From contig JAQBFJ010000198.1 in the NCBI GenBank assembly GCA_032123435.1, forward strand, positions 1 to 13,963: a DNA stretch of 13,963 nucleotides, read 5' to 3'. Position numbers and translations under genes: made by a program. Under the pieces are notes generated by a model. It was not told the DNA's origin. It was given only the letters and a program-made list of their open reading frames with translations, and made no database searches. The number at the start of each line of letters is the position of its first letter. Position 1 is the first letter of the stretch. This stretch comes from JAQBFJ01 sp032123435. Its GTDB lineage: Bacteria; Verrucomicrobiota; Kiritimatiellia; UBA8416; JAQBFJ01. This document shows, one piece after another, positions 1 through 6,740 of this stretch.

Positions 1-2567
1 GATTCTTCCCATTCGCCGGTTCTTAAAATCCGATAACCAGGATAGCGTTCGGACACATTGCTGAACCTGGCCCAGACTTCGTTGTTAACTTTCTTCATTC
101 CGCCTTTATTTTTTGATCCGCCAGCCATACCTGCGGTAACGCTCACACTGCGTTCTCCATTATAATGAGAGATACCCGTAACTGACCTGTCTGTTTTGAT
201 TTCTATAACCTTATCCAATTCAATCAGACGGCCCGTATTATTGCGCACTCTCAGATTTCGCAGATATTCCACCTTATCATGGTATGGCGCCACCAGTCTG
301 ACACGTATTTTGGTTTCCTCGTCAGCGTTCCTTATTGAAGTAGCTTCCACTCCTTCGAAGGCCGAATATACGGTATATGCCACTGTCTCGACGTTAACGC
401 CCAGTCTGGCCGCTTCAGTTCTATCAACAATCACCCGCAACTCTTCTTTTCCTTCGTCATGGTCATCTTCAACATCGGTGACATAATCGTAACTTTCCAA
501 AAACGCCTTCATTTCATCCGCAATACGATCAAGAACAACATAGTCTTTCCCGACAATTTTAATATCAACTTCTTTCCCCACTGGTGGACCTGGTTTGATT
601 GCTTCAAAATAAACTTTTTCAAGTCCATCAATGCTTGAACATTCTTTCCGCAGTTCTGCGACGATTTCCATTGCGGTTCTGTCCCGCGACGGTTCGGGTG
701 TCAGGTAAATAAAGATCGTAGCATACCGCGAGCCCGACTTGCTCCCTTCTCCATGCATATCAACTATTTGTCCAACATGCGTTATCACGTTTAGTAATTC
801 ATTATCAGCCAAATGTTCATCTATTTTCCGTTCCACTTCGCTAACCTTTTCTTCGGTTACGCTCATCGTGGTTCCTTCCGGCGCGGACACGCTGGCTGTA
901 AGAATTTCCACAAGTTCAGCAGGAAAAAGGTCCACCTTATCTTTCATGAGCCAATACTCGCCCGCTATAGACAACACGAGGGTAACCACAACAATACACA
1001 GGAAAGCCACCCTGTGATTGAGCACTCTTTTCAAAAGGCGGGAGTATACATTGTGTAACTTCTTCCACATGTTTTCACGTCTGGAACGTTTTTTACTCAC
1101 ATGGAACCGGCCGAACTCTGAAATATGACAAGGCAATATGACCAGTGCTTCGAACAATGAAGCGCTTAACGTTATCACCACAACGATGGGAACCCATTTC
1201 AATACTTTCCCCATTATTCCGGGCAGGAATATCAACGGCACAAACGCCACTATGGTAGTCAGAACCGTGGCGGTCACCGGCCATATAACTTCTTTTGTTC
1301 CATCAATTGCCGCCTGGCTTCTGGATTTTCCCATTTCCATATGCCGGAAAACGTTTTCAGTAACTATTATCGCATCATCCACAAGCATTCCGATAACAAG
1401 AATGATTCCAAACATTGTTATCATGTTAATTGTAACATCCACCAGAGACATGATTATGATCGCCACGAAAAACGCGAATGGGATACCGAGCGCCGTCAGG
1501 AACGCGAGTCTTACATTCAAAAATATAGGTAAAAGACACATGACCAATGCCAACCCTAAAAAGCCATTATTCAAAAGAACACCCAATCGGCGCTTGATAA
1601 CAAATGATTCGAAATCAAGGATGCTGAGTTTTATGCCGTCATTGATCTTTTCCCTTTCACCAGCAACAAGCTTTTTAACTTCATCAGCCACATTGATCGT
1701 GTCAGCGCTATGTTTCTTAACCACATCCAGAATAACCGCTCGTGATCCGTTCGCGCGTACTATAACGGATCGTTCAGCAAACGTATTGGTAACTGAACCA
1801 ACATCCCGGACAGTAAGATGATGGCCATCCGTATTGGACCTTACGACCACATCTTCAATGTCCTGCAAGGACGTGAATTCACCGATAGTTCTAAGAATCA
1901 CATCTGTTGTATCTTTAAGCATCTTACCGCCCGGCATATTGACGTTCTGTTTCTTTATGCTGTCGGCAACTTGCGCAATGGACAGTTCTTGCTCAATAAG
2001 TGTTCTCGGATCAGTTTCAACCCATATTTCCGGATCGCGCCAGCCGACCTTATAGACCGAACCAACGCCTTGTACGGATTCAATACGCGATTTCAGATTG
2101 TCGGCATATTCCCGCAGCCGGGTTTCCGGCACATCTCCGCCTACTGCCACGTGTATAACATCATCACGCGTTGTTATTACCTCTATTTCAGGCCGTTCCG
2201 AGCCGGACGGCAGATCTCTGACGCGATCCGCCTTGCGTGATATATCGTTTATTACACGGTCCCTGTTCTTGACGTCTGGATCCAGTTTTACTGTTATGGT
2301 GGAAATGTTTTCCACCGACATGGAAATGAGCTCATCTATTCCGTCAATTCCCCTGATTTCGTCCTCTATGGGAATGGTAATGTAATTTTCCACTTCCTGC
2401 GGCGAGGCATTCTGATAAACCGTCTGAATAATCACCATATCCAGGTCCGTCTCGGGAAACAGTTCTCTTCTCATTACAATGCTCGCGTACAGGCCGCCCA
2501 CAAAAACGGCTATGGTGAGCATATTGCCAAACACACTGTTTCTAACCGAGAACTCTGAAATATTCAT
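1..2567 (-). CDS. RND-family efflux pump inner-membrane subunit (AcrB/HAE1-like), 3' end missing
   Basis: Proton-driven inner-membrane pump of a tripartite efflux system. About 855 codons are inside the window, and AcrB-type proteins have about 1030-1050, so the C-terminus, including the later membrane helices, lies beyond the left edge. The reading begins MNISEFSVRNSVFGNM, with a first membrane helix at about residues 12-32, then a periplasmic porter region. Helices follow at about 336-352, 355-373 and 383-403, the last carrying the motif GMLVDDAIIVTENV. Its Asp397-Asp398 pair matches the AcrB proton-relay pair Asp407/Asp408. Further helices lie at about 430-480 and 520-540, followed by a second porter region. 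The ATG overlaps the stop of the upstream outer-membrane factor (TAATG), and the end of that gene supplies a GGAGG ribosome site, so translation is probably coupled. The substrate cannot be told from sequence. Family assignment is firm. Confidence 0.93.
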   Translation of the reverse strand, partial: MNISEFSVRNSVFGNMLTIAVFVGGLYASIVMRRELFPETDLDMVIIQTVYQNASPQEVENYITIPIEDEIRGIDGIDELISMSVENISTITVKLDPDVKNRDRVINDISRKADRVRDLPSGSERPEIEVITTRDDVIHVAVGGDVPETRLREYADNLKSRIESVQGVGSVYKVGWRDPEIWVETDPRTLIEQELSIAQVADSIKKQNVNMPGGKMLKDTTDVILRTIGEFTSLQDIEDVVVRSNTDGHHLTVRDVGSVTNTFAERSVIVRANGSRAVILDVVKKHSADTINVADEVKKLVAGEREKINDGIKLSILDFESFVIKRRLGVLLNNGFLGLALVMCLLPIFLNVRLAFLTALGIPFAFFVAIIIMSLVDVTINMITMFGIILVIGMLVDDAIIVTENVFRHMEMGKSRSQAAIDGTKEVIWPVTATVLTTIVAFVPLIFLPGIMGKVLKWVPIVVVITLSASLFEALVILPCHISEFGRFHVSKKRSRRENMWKKLHNVYSRLLKRVLNHRVAFLCIVVVTLVLSIAGEYWLMKDKVDLFPAELVEILTASVSAPEGTTMSVTEEKVSEVERKIDEHLADNELLNVITHVGQIVDMHGEGSKSGSRYATIFIYLTPEPSRDRTAMEIVAELRKECSSIDGLEKVYFEAIKPGPPVGKEVDIKIVGKDYVVLDRIADEMKAFLESYDYVTDVEDDHDEGKEELRVIVDRTEAARLGVNVETVAYTVYSAFEGVEATSIRNADEETKIRVRLVAPYHDKVEYLRNLRVRNNTGRLIELDKVIEIKTDRSVTGISHYNGERSVSVTAGMAGGSKNKGGMKKVNNEVWARFSNVSERYPGYRILRTGEWEE

Positions 2568-4033
2568 TATTCTCTCCCTCCAGGTTCAAGTCCCAGAGCA
2601 ACATGATATCTCTCAGAAGCCTTTTTATATTCCGCAAGGGCAGTATGATAAGACATGCGTGCTAAAGTAAGCTCATCCTGCGCCTGGATTATCCAGCGAC
2701 TGTCAGACCGGCCCTGTTCAAATTTCTTTTCTTCTTCGCTCAGCCTCTTCTCCAGCAGGATCATTGCCCGCCTGACTGCCTCCACCCGACTGTCGGCATT
2801 GACAAGGGAACGTTGCGCGCTTGAACATTCCCGGCTGATTGCGTCTTTAATATCATTCAGATTGTTTTCAGCTTCTTTCAACGCCAGTTCCGCTTTTCTG
2901 CAGTTGCTTCTTTCCATGCTCTTCCCGAACGAAGTTTCGAACCGCGCGCCGACAACCCATTCAGATTCTTCAACCGCCAGACTGTCTCTAAATGAAATGT
3001 CGGATTGTCCCCGGGCAATAGTGCCGATCAACTTTAAATCCGGTCTCAACGCGTCTTTCTGTATATCGAGATTGATTTCAGCCTGAATTACCCGCGCCTG
3101 AAGAGCGATAAAATCAGTTCTGTTTTCAAAAGCCGTTTTGTTTAAATCAACACCTCGCGCCAATTCGTCCGATCCCGTTTCGCTCAACTGACTTTCAGTG
3201 GGATATATAAACGTCACATTGTCAACTTCCTCGCGGGGCAATTGAATCACATGCGTGAGCATGTCGCTTGCGTTATCGACACGATTACTCAGTTCAAGAA
3301 GGTCCGCGGAGCGTACGGCCAATGCCGCTTCAGCAGCAAGAACATCGGTCGCGTCAAGCAGACCGTCTTTCTCCCTTCTTCTGTTCACTTCCAACAATTG
3401 CTGAGCCAACCCGATTGATTCCGATCCCGCTTCATAACCGCGGCGTGCTGCATATAAATCCCAATATACTTCGACTATTCGCAAAGCCAGCAGTTCCTCT
3501 TCCCGCTTATAAACATTTTCTGCAATATCACTGCCATGCTCCGCGCGTCTCATCAACGCGCGGTCAGTCGCGCCAAACGCGTTCCGCATCAATGATTGCG
3601 ATATCGAGAAAGACGCGCTCGTTGAATAGGGCGGTATTTCAAAAACAGGGTTATTCATTGTCAATTTCGTTTGACGCATTTCCAGGGAAAGCCTTGTCCC
3701 GCCCGGCAAAGCTCTGCTCAGTTCAGCGGAAGCGTCCGTAACTTCCGTACCTGCGCCTGAATAAAATGATCCCGCATCCGGGATTTTAGAATCCGAATGC
3801 GTGCCGCCGACCGAAAGGAGCGTGTCATACACCTTGCCTGCTGCAACAATTTCGGTTTCCGCCATGTCCCTGCGCATTTTCTCATTTTGAAGTTGAAGAT
3901 TATTTTCGAGCCCTATTTTGATGCATTGTTCAAGATCAAGCGGACGCTTTTCTACGGCCCAAACCACGGTTGACGGAATAAAAACAAACGCCATAAACAT
4001 CATGATGATATTGAGTGTCATCGTCCTTCGCAT
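2567..4033 (-). CDS. TolC-like outer-membrane efflux protein (OEP family)
   Basis: Outer-membrane channel expected to dock with the RND pump encoded directly downstream. I chose the ATG at 4033 (488 residues): a GGAGG lies just upstream, and the protein then starts with a clear signal peptide, MRRTMTLNIIMMFMAFVFIP, followed by STVVWA and probable cleavage before VEKRPL. An in-frame ATG at 4069 would add 12 residues and overlap tetR by 20 bases, and looks worse. The mature protein opens with LDLEQCIKIGLENNLQLQNE, the usual start of an OEP repeat. It has two long helical stretches separated by beta segments (roughly residues 30-235 and 280-480), as expected for the duplicated TolC fold. There is no lipobox cysteine, so this is not an OprM-type lipoprotein. 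It sits 16 bases after the regulator gene, and its stop overlaps the pump start, which indicates a single operon. Confidence 0.9.
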   Translation of the reverse strand: MRRTMTLNIIMMFMAFVFIPSTVVWAVEKRPLDLEQCIKIGLENNLQLQNEKMRRDMAETEIVAAGKVYDTLLSVGGTHSDSKIPDAGSFYSGAGTEVTDASAELSRALPGGTRLSLEMRQTKLTMNNPVFEIPPYSTSASFSISQSLMRNAFGATDRALMRRAEHGSDIAENVYKREEELLALRIVEVYWDLYAARRGYEAGSESIGLAQQLLEVNRRREKDGLLDATDVLAAEAALAVRSADLLELSNRVDNASDMLTHVIQLPREEVDNVTFIYPTESQLSETGSDELARGVDLNKTAFENRTDFIALQARVIQAEINLDIQKDALRPDLKLIGTIARGQSDISFRDSLAVEESEWVVGARFETSFGKSMERSNCRKAELALKEAENNLNDIKDAISRECSSAQRSLVNADSRVEAVRRAMILLEKRLSEEEKKFEQGRSDSRWIIQAQDELTLARMSYHTALAEYKKASERYHVALGLEPGGRE

Positions 4034-4049
4034 ATTTCCTCCCCGGCAG

Positions 4050-4631
4050 TTATTTACCCGCCATCCCATACAGGTAAAACCTGCTTAATTCCCTCACCAG
4101 TTGCGGTGTATCCGTGTACATGGCATGAAGTTTGTCGTCTTTTAGAATGGAATGGAAATGTTCTATCATATACAATATCAGATCAATGTTGATATCACGC
4201 CGTATCTCTCCGCGCTTTTGCGCGTCAGTGTAAACTTTTCTTGCCAGCTCGGCCATTTCTTTTCGGCTGTTTAAAAGAAATTGACCTGCTTCGGATTTAT
4301 CATCCAGAAGCTCTTTAAAAAACTCCGTACTGAATGTCTCGATTATTTTTATTTTGATATCTATAAGTTTTTCCATTTTGACGGTAAATTTTGTTTTCTC
4401 TTTCATTACGGTGTCAAAAGTATCCATGATGTTATCAACAATTTCTTCCAGAATATTGATCACTATCGCGTTCTTATTCTTGAAGAACCTGTAGAAACTC
4501 ATTTTACTTACCTTGGCTTCTCGGCATATCTCCTCTACGCTGACTCTTCTGATGCCAAACCGGAAAAACAATTCACGTGCCGCTGCCAGCAGATCCTCTT
4601 TTTTTCCGGTAATGTTCCCCTGCCGCTTCAT
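4050..4631 (-). CDS. TetR/AcrR-family transcriptional regulator
   Basis: A 193-residue protein of typical TetR length. Residues about 10-56 form the N-terminal DNA-binding domain (KKEDLLAAARELFFRFGIRR, then VSVEEICREAKVSKMSFYRF), with the recognition helix around SKMSFYRFFKNK. The remainder is a helical ligand-binding and dimerisation domain without recognisable specificity. The ATG at 4631 has an AAAGG-like site about 9 bases upstream. It is the first gene of the efflux operon, and a cluster of palindromes lies 22-73 bases upstream of its start. The usual reading is a repressor that controls its own operon and is released by a pump substrate. Because a consensus -10 for the opposite direction lies in the same palindromes, it may also control the rightward transcript. 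Family assignment is firm; the regulatory role is inferred. Confidence 0.92.
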   Translation of the reverse strand: MKRQGNITGKKEDLLAAARELFFRFGIRRVSVEEICREAKVSKMSFYRFFKNKNAIVINILEEIVDNIMDTFDTVMKEKTKFTVKMEKLIDIKIKIIETFSTEFFKELLDDKSEAGQFLLNSRKEMAELARKVYTDAQKRGEIRRDINIDLILYMIEHFHSILKDDKLHAMYTDTPQLVRELSRFYLYGMAGK

Positions 4632-4652
4632 GTTGCCAAACCTTTAGTATGT

Positions 4653-4704
4653 TACGAATATTGTCTTTTGGTACTATGATAGTAATATACTGGTATAATT
4701 CGTA
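4653..4704. promoter_or_regulatory. Nested inverted repeats, probable operator for the TetR-type regulator
   Basis: Three dyads are stacked here. An outer pair, TACGAAT (4653-4659) and ATTCGTA (4698-4704), is centred at 4678.5. An inner perfect palindrome, TACTATGATAGTA (4672-4684), is centred almost exactly on the same point. Next to it lies TATACTGGTATA (4686-4697). TetR-family repressors bind such dyads near their own promoter, and the regulator starts 22 bases to the left. A leftward promoter is not clear: a TTGCAT (4710-4715) and a TATATT (4684-4689) on the minus strand are 20 bases apart, which is too far for a good sigma-70 site. Confidence 0.55.
4691..4699 (+). promoter_or_regulatory. 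Extended -10 promoter pointing right
   Basis: TGGTATAAT gives a perfect TATAAT hexamer with the TGn extension of extended -10 promoters. No good -35 lies at 17 bases: TTGGTA at 4668-4673 is 20 away. Extended -10 sites can work with a poor -35. Transcription would begin near 4706, 20 bases before the small ORF and about 250 bases before the exonuclease gene. The site overlaps the TATACTGGTATA palindrome, so repressor binding there would block it. Confidence 0.5.
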
Positions 4705-4725
4705 TCATCATGCAAGGCGAAAATT

Positions 4726-4854
4726 ATGCTGCATCAAAAGGCCCGAAAATCGGTAGGTTGTGACGAATTTCCGGGAGTTCTCGCCATCCGTGGCTTAAAC
4801 TTTCTTCAAATCGCCGAGATCTGCGAAAGTCGGGTTAACACTTTACGCAAATAA
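4726..4854 (+). CDS. Possible small protein, 42 codons, unknown function
   Basis: This ATG-to-TAA reading frame is placed as a real leader gene would be. An extended -10 ends 27 bases upstream, and an AAGG ribosome-site candidate (4714-4717) is 8 bases before the ATG. The peptide starts MLHQKARKSVGCDEFPG and ends with FLQIAEICESRVNTLRK. That tail resembles the helix-turn-helix of sigma region 4 or homeodomain-like proteins (IAEI...VNTLRK), but it is too short to be a whole domain. It may be a genuine microprotein, a short regulatory ORF ahead of the exonuclease gene, a decayed remnant of a regulator, or chance. I do not recognise it as any named family. Confidence 0.3.
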   Translation: MLHQKARKSVGCDEFPGVLAIRGLNFLQIAEICESRVNTLRK

Positions 4855-4880
4855 CAGAAACAAGGACCATCCAAGATGTC

Positions 4881-4910
4881 TTGAATTCGCCACGCGCGTG
4901 GATTAACAAT
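4881..4910 (+). promoter_or_regulatory. Weak promoter candidate containing a 12-base palindrome, upstream of the exonuclease gene
   Basis: TTGAAT (4881-4886) and AACAAT (4905-4910) are each 4/6 matches to sigma-70 hexamers with an 18-base spacer. The spacer contains the perfect palindrome CCACGCGCGTGG (4890-4901), GC-rich in an otherwise AT-rich stretch. A palindrome between -35 and -10 is a common operator position. The hexamer matches are weak; the palindrome itself is certain. Confidence 0.3.
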
Positions 4911-4958
4911 ACATGCGGATGAAAGACAATCAACTCTATGAGCAATGAGGCATAAACA

Positions 4959-5699
4959 ATGTTTCGACACAAAAATCCTGCTGAGCTGTTTCGCGTATTC
5001 ACGATTATTTTTCTTGTCCTTGTTCGGACTATTCACGCTCAACCTGTAAAAGACATAACGTTCGCGGCATTCGATCTTGAGACAACCGGACTCGACGCTA
5101 AAACCGAACGCGTCATAGAAATTGCTGTCGTAAAATTCAGAAACGGCAAGATTCTCGACTCACGTTCATGGCTGATTAATCCTGAAATTCCAATACCGGA
5201 AGCATCACGCAGAATCCACGGCATAACGGACGCAATGGTGGCGCGTGAACCATCGTTCAAAAAAATATTTCCCAAGTTCATTGCGTTTACAGAAGGTGCT
5301 GTTCTTCTGGCGCATAATTCGCGATTCGATCTGAGAATGCTTTCAGCCGAAGCAAAAAGAAATGGCCTCGACCAGCCCCTGAAAGGGGACGATGTTCTGA
5401 ACACTCTAAAGCTGGCCCGCACACTGTTTCCTGATGCAGGAAGTTACAGCATGGAAAAACTCGCAGAATACTTCGGATTTGAATCAAAAACATTCCACCG
5501 CGCACTGGCTGACGCGCATCATGCAAGAGAACTGTTTTCTCGCTGTCTTGCCGTTCTGCCGCCGGAAACAACTCTCGCCGATCTGCGGCAGTACACCAAG
5601 CCCAAACAACAGAAAACTACGGTCAAAATGCCCTCTTTCAACGTGTTGAGAAACGACGCACCTGTTCAAGAAGCGCCTCTACGGCAGAATCTTCGGTAA
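4959..5699 (+). CDS. DnaQ-like DEDDh 3'-5' exonuclease with a signal-peptide-like N-terminus
   Basis: A 246-residue protein with one exonuclease domain at about residues 34-200. All DEDDh motifs are present: Exo I FDLETTGLD (Asp39, Glu41), Exo II AHNSRFDLRML (Asp124), and Exo III HRALADAHHA (His180, Asp185). It should therefore be a catalytically competent two-metal nuclease of the DNA polymerase III epsilon superfamily. It lacks a polymerase domain and resembles the stand-alone family members. The N-terminus is odd: MFRHKNPAELFR, then a hydrophobic run VFTIIFLVLV, then RTIHA before QPV, which resembles a signal peptide or membrane anchor. The ATG is supported by GAGG at 4947-4950, and there is no in-frame Met before residue 93. 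The last 62 bases overlap the end of ispG on the opposite strand, and the tail from about residue 210 is low in motifs. The biological substrate is unknown. Confidence 0.88.
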   Translation: MFRHKNPAELFRVFTIIFLVLVRTIHAQPVKDITFAAFDLETTGLDAKTERVIEIAVVKFRNGKILDSRSWLINPEIPIPEASRRIHGITDAMVAREPSFKKIFPKFIAFTEGAVLLAHNSRFDLRMLSAEAKRNGLDQPLKGDDVLNTLKLARTLFPDAGSYSMEKLAEYFGFESKTFHRALADAHHARELFSRCLAVLPPETTLADLRQYTKPKQQKTTVKMPSFNVLRNDAPVQEAPLRQNLR

Positions 5700-6738
5700 C
5701 AGAAGCCACAAAAGAACCTTTAACGTAAAGAGCAAACTTGCCCTTGCCGCCTGCCAGCGCGATATCCGCCTCACGCGCCTCGCCCGGTCCATTGACCATA
5801 CAGCCCATAACCGCAACTATGGGACGAATAATATCCGGATTTTCCCTGTAATATTTCTCCAATTCCTTTTCCACATCGGCGGCAATGGAAACAACATCTA
5901 CCTGTATTCGCCCACAGGTTGGGCACGAAATAACGCTGGCTCCCGGTCCACGTAAGCCCAGACATCTCAACAGCTCCTGGCCTACTCGCACTTCCTTCAG
6001 CGGCGTATCAGTCAGGGAAACTCTTATCGTATCACCTATTCCTTCCGCCAACAGTATTCCCATGGCAACCGCTGATCTGACAGTACCGGCAACAAAAGTT
6101 CCAGCCTCCGTAACTCCCAGATGAAGAGGATAATCAATGCGATCAGCCAGCATGCGATAAGCTGCCAATGTCCTGAAAACGTCTGAGGCCTTTACTGACA
6201 CTTTGATATTGCCATATGACAAATCTTCCAGAATACGCACATGTTTCATAGCACTCTCTACAAGTGCTTCCGGAGTAGCTTTACCGTATTTACGCTCAAT
6301 ATCCTTTTCCAACGACCCGCTATTGACACCAATCCTTATGGGCACCGAACGTTCACGCGCCGCTTCTACAACGGTTTTTACATGTTCAGCTTTTCCTATA
6401 TTGCCCGGATTGATTCTTAATCCGTCCACACCAGAATTAATAGCCGCCAGCGCAAGTTCATGATCAAAATGAATATCAGCCACAATGGGAATTTTAACTT
6501 CTTTCTTTATGTCAGAGATTGCTCTGGCCCCGGCTTCATCCGCGACGGCAACTCGCACAATATCACAACCAGCCAATTCTATTTCGTGGATCTGCGCGAT
6601 AGTTGCCGCAATATCACGCGTATCCGTTTTAGTCATTGTCTGAACACTGACAGGAGCATCACCGCCAATAGGCAGATTACCTATATGAACCTGTTTGGTA
6701 TGTCTCCGTTTCAGGCCGGAATATGTTTCCTTATTCAT
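5638..6738 (-). CDS. ispG: 4-hydroxy-3-methylbut-2-en-1-yl diphosphate synthase, IspG/GcpE
   Basis: Iron-sulfur enzyme that reductively converts methylerythritol cyclodiphosphate to HMBPP, the penultimate step of the MEP isoprenoid pathway, in the cytoplasm. It has 366 residues, normal for the short bacterial form. The TIM-barrel part contains VADIHFDHELALAAI, GLRINPGNIG and LHLGVTEAGT. The C-terminal cluster-binding part carries SCPTCGR (Cys272, Cys275) and MGCMVNGPGEA (Cys313, Glu320), matching the [4Fe-4S] ligands known in E. coli IspG (Cys270, Cys273, Cys305, Glu312). The start lies only 2 bases after the rseP stop (TAATAATG), so translation is likely coupled. It is the last gene of the minus-strand operon, and its end overlaps the exonuclease gene tail to tail. 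I see no terminator hairpin after it. Confidence 0.97.
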   Translation of the reverse strand: MNKETYSGLKRRHTKQVHIGNLPIGGDAPVSVQTMTKTDTRDIAATIAQIHEIELAGCDIVRVAVADEAGARAISDIKKEVKIPIVADIHFDHELALAAINSGVDGLRINPGNIGKAEHVKTVVEAARERSVPIRIGVNSGSLEKDIERKYGKATPEALVESAMKHVRILEDLSYGNIKVSVKASDVFRTLAAYRMLADRIDYPLHLGVTEAGTFVAGTVRSAVAMGILLAEGIGDTIRVSLTDTPLKEVRVGQELLRCLGLRGPGASVISCPTCGRIQVDVVSIAADVEKELEKYYRENPDIIRPIVAVMGCMVNGPGEAREADIALAGGKGKFALYVKGSFVASVTEDSAVEALLEQVRRFSTR

Positions 6739-6740
6739 TA

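Larger units (their letters stand above)
4632..4958. other. Divergent intergenic region between the tetR-type gene and the exonuclease gene
   Basis: This 327-base spacer separates two divergent transcription units. The left third (4653-4704) holds nested dyads and a rightward extended -10. A possible 42-codon ORF occupies 4726-4854. The right third holds a 12-base palindrome and a weak promoter candidate just before the exonuclease gene. I found no tRNA, terminator hairpin with T-run, or mobile-element end in it. Confidence 0.7.

Noticed and set aside
1138..1821. Open frame of 227 codons on the plus strand
   Set aside because: It lies opposite the RND pump gene. Its Ser/Thr/Ile-rich composition comes from the complement of the pump codons.
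4034..4069. Upstream ATG start for the TolC-like gene
   Set aside because: It would place 12 polar residues before a clean signal peptide, and the GGAGG sits next to the ATG at 4033 instead.
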